From Bacillus sp. SORGH_AS_0510 (lineage in GTDB: Bacteria; Bacillota; Bacilli; Bacillales; Cytobacillaceae), in NCBI RefSeq assembly GCF_030818775.1, contig NZ_JAUTAU010000001.1, forward strand, positions 825,001 to 889,000: a DNA stretch of 64,000 bases, given 5' to 3'. Position 1 is the stretch's first letter, and the number at the start of each line of letters is the position of its first letter. The notes under the pieces are model-generated. The model worked only from the letters and a program-made list of their open reading frames with translations, did no database searches and was not told where the DNA came from. Below, piece by piece: positions 32,623-40,450 of this stretch. Both the position numbers and the translations under genes were made by a program.

Positions 32623-33412
32623 TATTGTATTTCTAATCCTCATTGGATTTTTATTTAATTCATCCAGCCAAATGGCTGAAGCAAAAAATAATACTAATCA
32701 ACAGATCCCTTTTTTGGAACAATTATTGACGCACTCATTAAAGCATTATGAGGTCGAATACATTAAAATTGAAAATGATTCTGGGCAGCAGCGTGTTTTC
32801 AGTATCAACGATGGTTTTCAAGAACGTGTACTAAGAAAAGTGGTACACTGGCTTAATCACTCTAGCCGAGTGAATGGAACAATCGAGGTATCTTTAAATA
32901 ATCCATCTAATAAATTGACGTTAAAAATGGCAAATAATGAAGTGATTACTATTGAACCCGCCTATACGTGTAAAGTTGACAAAAAACGAAAAACCTGCAC
33001 TGCTAAAGATGGAGAATTAATCGTTTCAGGAAACAGCAAAAAAATACGATTAAAGTCACAATCTCTTTATGATTGGCTCGTTGTAGGGTGGAGAAAAGAA
33101 GTGGTGGGACCTATTAAAGAAGAGTTGCTTGAAGAAGCATTGTTTACACGTTATTTAAATTATTTGGGTCCATCTTATTCGGAATTTTTTATGTGTCCAA
33201 AAATCAGAATTGAACCCATTGATGGAGATCCCAGGAGACATCTCATTTTTGCCAGTGCTTTAAACTATTCAGGACACCACGGTAGCGATTATGATAAACT
33301 TACTTTTTCTGTAAGGGATTCTAACCTAACAGGGTTACAAGTGACAAATGTAAAAATAAAGAAACATATATCGCAAGAAGAAAGCCAAAAACAATGCCAA
33401 ACGTTCGATTAA
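32609..33412 (+). CDS. Exported protein with DUF3888-like C-terminus (267 aa)
   Basis: ATG 32609 with a weak AGGAAA site. Signal peptide (residues 1-25, ending MAEAKN). Central domain unknown. The C-terminal third (KEELLEEALFTRYLNYLGPS then LTFSVRDSNLTG) resembles the DUF3888 pattern seen intact at 36636. Three cysteines in the middle (YTCKVDKKRKTCTAK and FMCPK) may form disulfides. Function unknown. Confidence 0.68.
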   Translation: MKKYNIVFLILIGFLFNSSSQMAEAKNNTNQQIPFLEQLLTHSLKHYEVEYIKIENDSGQQRVFSINDGFQERVLRKVVHWLNHSSRVNGTIEVSLNNPSNKLTLKMANNEVITIEPAYTCKVDKKRKTCTAKDGELIVSGNSKKIRLKSQSLYDWLVVGWRKEVVGPIKEELLEEALFTRYLNYLGPSYSEFFMCPKIRIEPIDGDPRRHLIFASALNYSGHHGSDYDKLTFSVRDSNLTGLQVTNVKIKKHISQEESQKQCQTFD

Positions 33413-33707
33413 ATATAGTTTATACGAAAGGGCGTTTCTTTTAGGGAGGGGACGCTTCTTGTTTGGGTTTTTACAGCAAATTTAAGTTATTATTAGTTTG
33501 TGAAGGTTTGTACTTAAGCTAACGGGTGCTTTAACATAATAAGTTATAAAATAAAAGAGTCTAAAATATGCAAGTTTTATGCATTTCTTGCGTATGTTGG
33601 CTTTTTTACATAAAAAAAGATACTGCCGTTTATAGCATTTATTAATTGCCAAATACAATGCTGTCATTGCGGCAGCTTTTTTTATTGTGCAAAGGTCAGG
33701 ATGGAGA
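33413..33707. other. Non-coding stretch with terminators and target-like motif
   Basis: Contains the motif AAGCTAACGGGTGC at about 33516-33529, a hairpin ATATGCAAG/CTTGCGTAT ending in CTTTTTT (33567-33607) and a second terminator GCTGTC/GGCAGC-T7 (33657-33685). No gene is supported. Confidence 0.5.
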
Positions 33708-33809
33708 ATGCCTGAAGAATATTTTCCTTATGAATGGAAGGAAAGACCAGACGAAGTTCGTGACTTTTGGCTAAATTACAAGCACTTAATTGCAACTGAA
33801 TTTACTTAA
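33708..33809 (+). CDS. Possible small protein or remnant (33 aa)
   Basis: ATG 33708, close behind GGATGGAG, encodes MPEEYFPYEWKERPDEVRDF then WLNYKHLIATEFT. The sequence is protein-like (Trp, Tyr and charged residues). The frame also stays open upstream without a start, so it may be a gene fragment. Confidence 0.35.
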   Translation: MPEEYFPYEWKERPDEVRDFWLNYKHLIATEFT

Positions 33810-33850
33810 ATCCAAAGACATCAGCAAATCCTTGCTACTAAGAGGTAAGA

Positions 33851-33875
33851 AACCAAGGGAATCGTCCCCCTGGTC
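33851..33875 (+). repeat. Family 2 repeat, collapsed form
   Basis: ACCAAGGGA-ATCGT-CCCCCTGGT: the outer arms of family 2 without the central part, leaving a short hairpin. Confidence 0.45.
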
Positions 33876-34024
33876 TATTGCTACAAGTGTAGTAGACTGA
33901 TAAAATCATAGTACACTGCGTGATGATCAAAAAATATTCTATATCCTTTTTTATAAAGGAATATATTGAACACCAGAAATGGCTAAAATACATAGTAAGG
34001 AATGAATGGAAAGAAGGGAATAAC

Positions 34025-34600
34025 ATGGGGAGAGATCGGAAATTTAATGAAGTGGACTTATTCCTTTGCACCAAAAAGCTCATTATTGAAACGGGATATG
34101 AAGGATTTACCATTGGTCAATTAGCCTCACAGTTAGATATCTCACGAGCAGCCATTTATAAGTATTATCAAAATAAGGATGAATTGTTATTAGATTTTAT
34201 GCTAGATGAAATGAACCATACATTGAAGAGTTTTTCATCTATTCCAGAGGAGTTACCTTTTCTAGAAAAGATCGACTTACTTTTGCAAAAAATATATAAG
34301 TACAAGGATTTACATTCAATACTTGGGATTCAGGAAGGTATTTCTACCAAAAACGCACCACATCTAGAAGCGAAGAAAAACCAACTCTCGCTCATGCATC
34401 GTGAACTATATCAGCCTCTTATGCATCTAGTTCAGCAAGGTAAGTCAGAAGGCTATATGGATATGGACATGCCGAATGAATTATTACTAGGGTTTATTTT
34501 TCAAAGTATTGCGATTCCTAACCATTCAGGAATGGACACTGAAGAAGTGTTCAATTATACAAAGAAGTTAATTCTCAATGGAATTCTAAAAAAAAAGTGA
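34025..34600 (+). CDS. TetR family regulator of the ABC exporter (191 aa)
   Basis: ATG 34025 after AAGAAGGGA. TetR_N helix-turn-helix (GYEGFTIGQLASQLDISRAA, then IYKYYQNKDELLLDF, residues 22-58), with a helical ligand-binding C-terminus. It is directly upstream of an FtsX-type permease and its ATPase, and two near-palindromic sites flank the promoter of those genes, so it very probably represses them. The gene order regulator-permease-ATPase recalls HrtR-HrtBA of Lactococcus, but a haem ligand is only a hypothesis. Confidence 0.88.
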   Translation: MGRDRKFNEVDLFLCTKKLIIETGYEGFTIGQLASQLDISRAAIYKYYQNKDELLLDFMLDEMNHTLKSFSSIPEELPFLEKIDLLLQKIYKYKDLHSILGIQEGISTKNAPHLEAKKNQLSLMHRELYQPLMHLVQQGKSEGYMDMDMPNELLLGFIFQSIAIPNHSGMDTEEVFNYTKKLILNGILKKK

Positions 34601-34625
34601 CACAATTGTAACTTATATGTATAAT
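34597..34625 (+). promoter_or_regulatory. Promoter of the ABC exporter, overlapping operator 1
   Basis: GTGACA (34597-34602), 17-base spacer, TATAAT (34620-34625). The -35 box lies inside the operator-like GTGACACAATTGTAAC (34597-34612), which also overlaps the TetR stop codon. Confidence 0.7.
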
Positions 34626-34660
34626 AATCTTTGTGAAACACATATAAGTTATTTTTTTTA
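34609..34660 (+). terminator. Terminator of the TetR gene
   Basis: Stem AACTTATATGT/ACATATAAGTT followed by A and eight T. Its 5' arm overlaps the -10 box of the exporter promoter. Confidence 0.65.
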
Positions 34661-34666
34661 GCAAAA

Positions 34667-34682
34667 GTGACACATGTGTAAC
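34667..34682. promoter_or_regulatory. TetR operator site 2
   Basis: GTGACACATGTGTAAC, palindromic except for one base pair (positions 3/14), and 12 of 16 bases match site 1. It sits between promoter and start of the permease gene. Confidence 0.7.
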
Positions 34683-34706
34683 TAATCTTGAAGGGGGAGT
34701 TCGAGT

Positions 34707-35828
34707 TTGTTTTTAGCCATAAAGGAATTAAAGTATGCAAAATTTCGTTATTTAATGATGAGTATTATTATTATCTTAATTGCATGGTTGGTTTTTATTT
34801 TATCAGGGCTGGGAAATGGCCTTTCGACACTGAGTGCTGCCGCTGTTAAAAACCTAGATGCCAATTATGTTGTTTATGAAAAATCTGCTGGTGCTACCTT
34901 TAGTAAGTCGATTATTTCTGGAGATTTAATTGATGAGATAAGAGCAAATAAAGATGTAAAGGATGCAACTGGTTTTGGAGCATCCATGGCCGCTGTATCC
35001 AAAGAGAAAACAGACGATAGTCAAAAGAAAACGGATGTTGCACTAATTGGAGTCACGAGCGGTTCGTTTATTGAACCAACCGTTATAGAAGGAAAGCAAC
35101 TTTCAACCGATAAGAAGTTTGGTGTGTTAGCCAATCAAACGTTAAAAGATGCGGGATATCAAATTGGCGATGAGTTGCTTGTTTCTAATTCAAATATGAA
35201 ATTAACCATTAGCGGTTTTGTTGAAAATGAAACCTTCAACCATTTACCTGTATTATTTACAAATATGGATACATGGAGAGCGTATCAATATGCAGCACCG
35301 GGGTCTGACAATGGGGTGAAAAATCCCGTTCAAGCCATTACGTTAAACGCACCAAATTTAGATGCTGCCATGCTGAATAAAAAGGTCCAAGGAATTGAAA
35401 CCGTAACAAAAAATGCAGCTGTTCAAGGAATGCCAGGGTATAAGGAAGAGACTGGTACCATTATCATGATGCTTGCATTCTTAATTGTTATATCAGCATT
35501 TATCATTGCCGTTTTCTTCTATGTGATTACGATTCAGAAGACTCCACAATTTGGTGTGATGAAGGCGATGGGAGCATCCAATCGATTTATTTCAAAATCA
35601 ATTGTGGGACAAGTATTTATTTTATCCTTCTTTGGAATTTTGGTCGGCATTGGATTAACGTATTTAACCGCTCTTGCCTTCCCGAAAAATATGCCTTTTG
35701 ACTTAGATGCTAAACTTGTTGCCTTATATGGACTAGCTTTATTAGTGATTAGCTTATTGAGTTCCATCATTTCAGTACGACAAATTACAAAAATTGATCC
35801 GCTGATTGCTTTAGGGAGGGTGGAATAG
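34707..35828 (+). CDS. ABC transporter permease, FtsX/HrtB type (373 aa)
   Basis: TTG 34707 after AAGGGGGAG. Type VII (MacB-like) permease: an N-terminal membrane helix (about residues 14-36), a large extracytoplasmic domain (about 37-245), then three helices (about 250-275, 300-325, 340-360), as in HrtB/FtsX proteins. It ends with RQITKIDPLIALGRVE, a typical FtsX-family end. Partner of the ATPase that starts on the next base. Probably exports a hydrophobic toxic compound; substrate unknown. Confidence 0.88.
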   Translation: MFLAIKELKYAKFRYLMMSIIIILIAWLVFILSGLGNGLSTLSAAAVKNLDANYVVYEKSAGATFSKSIISGDLIDEIRANKDVKDATGFGASMAAVSKEKTDDSQKKTDVALIGVTSGSFIEPTVIEGKQLSTDKKFGVLANQTLKDAGYQIGDELLVSNSNMKLTISGFVENETFNHLPVLFTNMDTWRAYQYAAPGSDNGVKNPVQAITLNAPNLDAAMLNKKVQGIETVTKNAAVQGMPGYKEETGTIIMMLAFLIVISAFIIAVFFYVITIQKTPQFGVMKAMGASNRFISKSIVGQVFILSFFGILVGIGLTYLTALAFPKNMPFDLDAKLVALYGLALLVISLLSSIISVRQITKIDPLIALGRVE

Positions 35829-36521
35829 ATGAGTGGTATTCAGTTACAACAGGTGACGAAACAATATAAAGAGGGAGCTGCGACCGTAACCGCTCTAAAG
35901 GAAGCTTCTTTTACTGTGAATCCTGGTGAGCTAGTGGCAATTGTGGGTCCTTCAGGTTCAGGAAAAAGCACGTTGTTATCTATTATTGGTTCTTTAATCA
36001 AGCCCACTACTGGCAAGGTAATTGTAAATGGTCAAGATGTTGGGACCCTAAATGAGAAGCAATTAGCAGACTTCCGTTTGAATGAGATAGGATTTATTTT
36101 TCAAGCATCCCACTTAATTCCGTACTTATCTGTGCTTGATCAATTAATCTTAATCAAAAAAATGGCTGGTAAGATGAATAAAGAGGATTATCAATCGGCA
36201 ATAAACTTACTGACAGAGCTTGGGTTGGGCGATAAACTTTCCAAGATGCCTAATGAATTATCGGGTGGTGAGCGTCAACGGGTAGCCATTGCTCGGGCCT
36301 TATTTAACCAACCAAGCGTTATTCTTGCTGACGAACCGACAGCTAGTTTGGATTCAGATCGTGCACATGAAGTGGTGAAATTGATTGCTGATGAGGTAAA
36401 GAAGCGAAAAAAAGCAGCCATTATGGTTACGCACGATGAACGTATGTTAGCTTACTGTGACCATGTTTATCACATGGAAGATGGACAATTAATGTACAAA
36501 AAGGATGAAAAAAGCCGTTAA
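35829..36521 (+). CDS. ABC transporter ATP-binding protein, LolD/HrtA type (230 aa)
   Basis: Walker A GPSGSGKST (about residues 39-47), Q-loop GFIFQASHLIPYLSV, signature LSGGERQRVAIARAL, Walker B VILADEPTASLD and H-loop VTHDE are all present. Its ATG follows the permease stop without a gap, behind GGGAGGGTGG. Energises the permease at 34707. Confidence 0.95.
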   Translation: MSGIQLQQVTKQYKEGAATVTALKEASFTVNPGELVAIVGPSGSGKSTLLSIIGSLIKPTTGKVIVNGQDVGTLNEKQLADFRLNEIGFIFQASHLIPYLSVLDQLILIKKMAGKMNKEDYQSAINLLTELGLGDKLSKMPNELSGGERQRVAIARALFNQPSVILADEPTASLDSDRAHEVVKLIADEVKKRKKAAIMVTHDERMLAYCDHVYHMEDGQLMYKKDEKSR

Positions 36522-36540
36522 TTGGCTGGTTCTGCGATGA

Positions 36541-36568
36541 CTGACAATGAAATGTTGTCAGTTTTTTT
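36541..36568 (+). terminator. Terminator of the ABC exporter operon
   Basis: Stem CTGACAA/TTGTCAG followed by T8. Confidence 0.85.
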
Positions 36569-36635
36569 TATAATTGGTCAACCTTTAGATGGTTTTTTAC
36601 CCAAAAAAATAAAACTCTTTTTACTTAGGGTGCTT

Positions 36636-37013
36636 TCATTGATTTTCGTTCGTTTTCAGCCTTCTGCTTCTGAAATCAATAGCCGGCCAATCCTGTTCAT
36701 TCTTATTACTAAAGGTAATGGTCACTAAATCATATGGTGGATTATGAGCTCCTTCAAAGGTTGTTACCTGCACAGTGACATTAAATAAGTAGCTGCCTTC
36801 TCTTAGCTTCTTGATTTTGAGAACCCTTTGGTTGTAAAACTGCTTAGGTTCGCCGTAATGTTTCTCGATTTCTCTATAAATAAAGGGAAATAGCAAAGTG
36901 ATGATTACGTCCTCGCGTAATTGTACATCGTCATTAGCGATGGTTGCAGCTTTGGCGGGTGAATAAGCGAAAAGCGTGAAGCAGGAAATTATTATCAAAA
37001 GGCTTTTTTTCAT
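36636..37013 (-). CDS. DUF3888 exported protein (125 aa)
   Basis: ATG 37013 preceded by GGAGGAG. Signal peptide MKKSLLIIISCFTLFAYSPA-KAA. The DUF3888 domain shows LREDVIITLLFPFIYREIEK, HYGEPKQFYNQRV and VQVTTFEGAHNPPYDLVTIT. Family linked to Bacillaceae, function unknown. Extracytoplasmic. The longer upstream open frame lacks a ribosome site. Confidence 0.9.
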   Translation of the reverse strand: MKKSLLIIISCFTLFAYSPAKAATIANDDVQLREDVIITLLFPFIYREIEKHYGEPKQFYNQRVLKIKKLREGSYLFNVTVQVTTFEGAHNPPYDLVTITFSNKNEQDWPAIDFRSRRLKTNENQ

Positions 37014-37184
37014 AAAACTCCTCCATTCTAGGTTTCTCCTATTTTCATCATTTAAGGGATAATTAATGCGTTGGTCCAGAAGGATTGACGCTATTTTTGT
37101 GGAAAATAAATAGTTGGAATTATATGACAAAAATGGTACTTTGGGTGATAAAATGAAATTAGAATGTTTTTAGATGGAGGGGAG

Positions 37185-37604
37185 ATGTTGCGGGTTAAAT
37201 ATAAAGAAAGTCCATTATGGAGAGTTGCGGGAAGCCTTTGGTTGTTTGTTGCTATAATGAACTTAATTATGTTTAGCGGAATATTTGGTGAATTTTACTT
37301 TGTGATAACTTTACTTTTTATCTTTAACTTTTTGATGAGCGGTATTTTGACGGTATTTTACTTTAGAATCACATCGATTGATTATATAAGAGTAAACGAG
37401 AACATTCTTTCAATTTATAAAGGTTTGGTTTTGCCTATGAAAAAAATCAATTTAACCGAAGTCGAACAGGGACGTGTCATAGGTAATCGGTTCGTATTAA
37501 TTTTAAGAAATCAAAAAGAAGTGGAAATCAATTTGAAGTTTATTACGATAAAAGACTTCGAAAGAATGAAAGTACAATTAGAAACGTATTTTCCAGTTTT
37601 ATAG
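37185..37604 (+). CDS. Membrane protein with PH-like domain (139 aa)
   Basis: ATG 37185, five bases after GGAGG. Two hydrophobic helices (about residues 12-30 and 36-58) precede a strand-rich soluble domain (IDYIRVNENILSIYKGLVLP, then INLTEVEQGRVIGNRFVLIL) that resembles bacterial PH-like domains. Followed 11 bases later by a second small membrane protein; probably an operon. Function unknown. Confidence 0.7.
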   Translation: MLRVKYKESPLWRVAGSLWLFVAIMNLIMFSGIFGEFYFVITLLFIFNFLMSGILTVFYFRITSIDYIRVNENILSIYKGLVLPMKKINLTEVEQGRVIGNRFVLILRNQKEVEINLKFITIKDFERMKVQLETYFPVL

Positions 37605-37615
37605 GGGGGATTTTA

Positions 37616-37801
37616 GTGAATTTTTTAATTGGTGTCATTGCGTTATGTTCTGGGTCGTGGATGACTATTTATTTATACGGATTGTATGCCACAAGTTCAG
37701 TGAAGTATCATGATGTTCTCATTATTTTTCCAGTGATTATGGTTCTAGTGGTGCTCTACTGCGCCTATTTAGAAATTAATAAAATGGAGAAGAAACAATA
37801 A
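37616..37801 (+). CDS. Small membrane protein (61 aa)
   Basis: GTG 37616 after AGGGGGGA. Two hydrophobic segments (residues 2-25 and 34-52) and a basic end (NKMEKKQ). Co-oriented with the PH-like gene. Function unknown. Confidence 0.68.
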   Translation: MNFLIGVIALCSGSWMTIYLYGLYATSSVKYHDVLIIFPVIMVLVVLYCAYLEINKMEKKQ

Positions 37802-37825
37802 AAAACCAGGGAAACCAGGGGAAAA

Positions 37826-37892
37826 ACCAGGGGGACGGCTCTGGTGGCTCTTACTCGATGAGGAAAAAGGCCATCAGAACCGTCCCCTTGGA
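37826..37892 (+). repeat. Family 2 palindromic repeat
   Basis: ACCAGGGGGACGGCTCTGG...CTCTTACTCGATGAGGAAAA...CAGAACCGTCCCCTTGG. Preceded by two short echoes of ACCAGGG. Confidence 0.7.
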
Positions 37893-37910
37893 CTTAAAGG
37901 AGTTTGTCCG

Positions 37911-38159
37911 ATGAATGAAATAGATAAGCGAAATAGATTAATGGAAGAACCATTTTCCTATAAAATTACTAAAAAAGGAACGGTCATTATTTATTTTGAA
38001 AATAAACAAATTAAAATCATAAAGGATAAGGAAGCGGAACGTCTGATTACAAAGATCAATGAGGCGGAAGGAAATATTACAGAGGTTCAATTATTGCTTG
38101 CTAAAATAACTGGTAACTTTAAACGTGGGAATGAAAAAGAGAGTCGAAACAAAAATTAG
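37911..38159 (+). CDS. Conserved small Bacillus protein (82 aa)
   Basis: ATG 37911 after AAAGGAG. Begins MNEIDKRNRLMEEPFSYKIT with basic strand-forming segments (TVIIYFENKQIKIIKDKEAE) and the motif LLLAKITGNFKRGNEK. The pattern is familiar from Bacillus hypothetical proteins. Soluble, function unknown. Confidence 0.78.
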   Translation: MNEIDKRNRLMEEPFSYKITKKGTVIIYFENKQIKIIKDKEAERLITKINEAEGNITEVQLLLAKITGNFKRGNEKESRNKN

Positions 38160-38233
38160 CCTTTCTGGTAGATCACTTTTAATCGGATGTCCCTAATAGA
38201 TCAGATATAAAAATATAAAGGAGGGTTCATTCA

Positions 38234-38809
38234 TTGATAAGAACGTTGCTTTTTCCCAAAGAGGAGTGCCCTTTACATATAAAAAAACAAGTGTTGACTT
38301 TGATGAAACAGGAATGGCCCCAAGCATTTGTGGATGGAGAGGAAGAGTCCCTCTGGAATGAGACTCCTGAAACGAATTCCACTTCCTTGGTTCTTCTCAT
38401 CGATGATTTCGTGGTCTGTCATGTTTCTGTTCCTTGGAAACATATAAAGCATGAAGGTAAGACTTATAAGGTTTTTGGACTTAGTGAGGTCATGACCCAT
38501 TCTTTCTATCGGAAACAAGGATATGGGGGATCACTTGTGAAGGAAGCTACCTCATTTATTGAGAGGAATTATGCAGATGTAGGAATGTTTACTTGCGACC
38601 CTCAATTGGTCCCCTTTTATCGTCAATGTGGGTGGGTGCATTTTGATAGGGCTTGTTTAGTGGGTGGTTCAAGAGAGGTCCCATTAAGAAGCGATTCCTT
38701 CGGGTTAGCGGTCATGATGAAGTTCTTCTCTAAAAAAGCTCAAGAGAATCAAAGAGATTTTGAGGCGGCAGATGTGTTCCTGGAGTTAAGGGAAGGGAAA
38801 CTATGGTGA
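38234..38809 (+). CDS. GNAT N-acetyltransferase, AAC(2')-like (191 aa)
   Basis: TTG 38234 after GGAGGG. GNAT fold: strand VVCHVSVPWKHI, acetyl-CoA loop FYRKQGYGGSLVKEA (R/Q-x-x-G-x-G/A) and late strand GMFTCDPQLVPFYRQCGW. The overall layout resembles aminoglycoside 2'-N-acetyltransferase relatives. The acceptor cannot be inferred. A family 1 repeat starts seven bases after the stop. Confidence 0.85.
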   Translation: MIRTLLFPKEECPLHIKKQVLTLMKQEWPQAFVDGEEESLWNETPETNSTSLVLLIDDFVVCHVSVPWKHIKHEGKTYKVFGLSEVMTHSFYRKQGYGGSLVKEATSFIERNYADVGMFTCDPQLVPFYRQCGWVHFDRACLVGGSREVPLRSDSFGLAVMMKFFSKKAQENQRDFEAADVFLELREGKLW

Positions 38810-38815
38810 AAAAGT

Positions 38816-38858
38816 GGGGACAGTCCCCCGGCGCTTTAGCGCAGCGGGGGACTGTCCC
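38816..38858 (+). repeat. Family 1 palindromic repeat, copy 2
   Basis: Full copy between convergent genes (GNAT and permease), right arm ending in CCCTC. Confidence 0.9.
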
Positions 38859-38862
38859 TCTT

Positions 38863-39390
38863 TTAAGCTTCTTTAGTCAAATCATGCTGTATCAGTTGTT
38901 TTCGATTATAAAACTTTTCAAAGATGATCCCCATAAAGTAGAAGAATAATAGGCCAAAGCTGATATGAATGAGTGTAAATTTTGCTCCGAATGATGTGAA
39001 TTCGTAGACAAGCACCGGTAATTTTGCGGTTGTCCATGCTCCTAGAAAGAATACAATGTAGCGAATCCCTGCTCCTTTTTTTAATAAAAGGGCTGCGATG
39101 GGAAAAGCGACATAGAGGGGTCCAGCTGCAATCACTCCTAATAGGAGGGAGAACAGGACACCGTAGATGCCAGATTTCTCTCCCATATAACGTATAAGGG
39201 TTTCTTTTTCCACCCATTTGTCTAGTAGACCTACAAATACAAGGACAGGAGGAAGGAGAAACAGCATATCAATTAGACTTTTTCCTGTTAGTTGGAATGC
39301 ACTCCAACCCAATGACCGGTTGATTACTGTAAGGATGAGCGTCCCAGATAATAATATTAGAAAGAAACGGAATCTTTTTACTGATTTCAT
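38863..39390 (-). CDS. Permease, half-size, YraQ-like (175 aa)
   Basis: ATG 39390 overlaps the stop of the upstream permease gene as ATGA, so the two are translationally coupled. Five hydrophobic segments. Contains GEKSGIYGVLFSLLLGVIAA and GPLYVAFPIAALLLKKGAGI, the repeat that characterises DUF318/UPF0718 permeases. Together with the next protein it probably forms one two-part transporter, since full-size family members have two such halves. Confidence 0.82.
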   Translation of the reverse strand: MKSVKRFRFFLILLSGTLILTVINRSLGWSAFQLTGKSLIDMLFLLPPVLVFVGLLDKWVEKETLIRYMGEKSGIYGVLFSLLLGVIAAGPLYVAFPIAALLLKKGAGIRYIVFFLGAWTTAKLPVLVYEFTSFGAKFTLIHISFGLLFFYFMGIIFEKFYNRKQLIQHDLTKEA

Positions 39391-39869
39391 GTCATCACCA
39401 CCCATATGATAAAGGCAAAAAGAAGGGACATGGCCAAGGCGGAAGCATTACGTGCGTAGGCAAAGCTTCGCCCAAAGATTTTTTGTTCCATCGGTAATGA
39501 AGTGATGCCGACTGCCATTAGTGTTGACATTAATACCGCTACTTGTGGGAGGCCAGCCCCGTTATGAACTAGCGTCGCTCCAAGAGGAAAGACGACAAAA
39601 CTTGGAATGAGTGCAATGGATCCAATGATAGTGGAATAGATAATCCCAGCAAGTCCTGACTTTTCTCCAATGATAGACGAAATGACCGAAGGAGATAAGA
39701 TTGTTAGGGATAGTCCAACGAAAAGCATGATGGATAACATGTCAGGTAGAATGTTTAGGAAGCTTTTCCATGACTTTAACAGCGCCTCTTTTGTTTTTTT
39801 TCGATCCTTAATGAAGGAGAGGCTAGTTAGAATAATAGCAATTGAATAAAGGATTACACCATTAATCAT
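39387..39869 (-). CDS. Permease, half-size, YraQ-like (160 aa)
   Basis: Homologous half: GEKSGLAGIIYSTIIGSIAL and IPSFVVFPLGATLVHNGAGL parallel the partner's motifs. Four to five hydrophobic segments. The start overlaps the PadR stop by eight bases. Substrate unknown; some DUF318 proteins export organoarsenicals. Confidence 0.82.
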   Translation of the reverse strand: MINGVILYSIAIILTSLSFIKDRKKTKEALLKSWKSFLNILPDMLSIMLFVGLSLTILSPSVISSIIGEKSGLAGIIYSTIIGSIALIPSFVVFPLGATLVHNGAGLPQVAVLMSTLMAVGITSLPMEQKIFGRSFAYARNASALAMSLLFAFIIWVVMT

Positions 39870-40203
39870 GAGTGGACTCCTTCCATTCTTTATATTTGTT
39901 TAAGAAGAAGGACAAGTTTTTCACTTTCTCTTCGATGTCTGTTTGGAATTGATCTAATTTTTGTTCACCCAAAGCTGTCATTTTGTACATTTTGATGGGC
40001 TTATCTTGATCCGTTGTATCCAGGTAGGACTCAACTGCACCTTCGTTCTCAAGTTTTTTCAGGGTACGATAGAGGATGGCACTATCAATGGGATTACTGG
40101 GAAGCTCTTCCTCACATCTCTGTAGAAGCTTTCCTCCATAACTATCTCCCTCTGTTAAAAATAACAAAAGAAATTCGCTTGTATGTCGACCAGTATGTTT
40201 CAT
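39862..40203 (-). CDS. PadR family transcriptional regulator (113 aa)
   Basis: Winged-helix PadR domain: SEFLLLFLTEGDSYGGKLLQ, then ILYRTLKKLENEGAVES with the recognition helix, then KMYKMTALGEQKLDQF, and a short C-terminal dimer helix. ATG 40203 after GGAGG. It heads the padR-permease-permease operon and very likely represses its own promoter, which is full of repeated operator-like elements. Confidence 0.9.
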   Translation of the reverse strand: MKHTGRHTSEFLLLFLTEGDSYGGKLLQRCEEELPSNPIDSAILYRTLKKLENEGAVESYLDTTDQDKPIKMYKMTALGEQKLDQFQTDIEEKVKNLSFFLNKYKEWKESTHD

Positions 40204-40230
40204 CGTAAAACCTCCAAATTTTCAGTTATG

Positions 40231-40277
40231 CTGTCATTAACATTATACTGTTAATAACAGTAAAGTGTTAATAACAG
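40231..40277 (-). promoter_or_regulatory. PadR operon promoter with repeated operator
   Basis: Minus strand TTAACA (40266-40271), 18-base spacer, TATAAT (40242-40247). TGTTAATAACAG occurs at 40249-40260 and 40266-40277. An inverted variant CTGTCATTAACA at 40231-40242 completes three sites covering the promoter. Confidence 0.7.
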
Positions 40278-40305
40278 TATAAATCCGATAGATGGAAAAG
40301 TCAAT

Positions 40306-40351
40306 GGGGGGGACAGTCCCCCGGCGCTTTAACGCAGCGGGGGACTGTCCC
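40306..40351 (+). repeat. Family 1 palindromic repeat, copy 3
   Basis: Full copy with TTTAA core variant, between the divergent PadR operon and DUF1259 gene, so it is not positioned as a terminator. Confidence 0.9.
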
Positions 40352-40450
40352 TCCCTCTTAAAAAGGTGTTTGTCCGTTGGTATTTGTCTATACTTGTCCA
40401 ACCTCACTGAATAGACTGATTAGTATGTTAAGGACAAGGAGGTGGTTTTC

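Noticed and set aside
38816..38858. Family 1 repeats as ordinary rho-independent terminators
   Set aside because: No T-run follows the stem, some copies lie between divergent genes (40306, 43480), and copy 18 follows a separate proper terminator.
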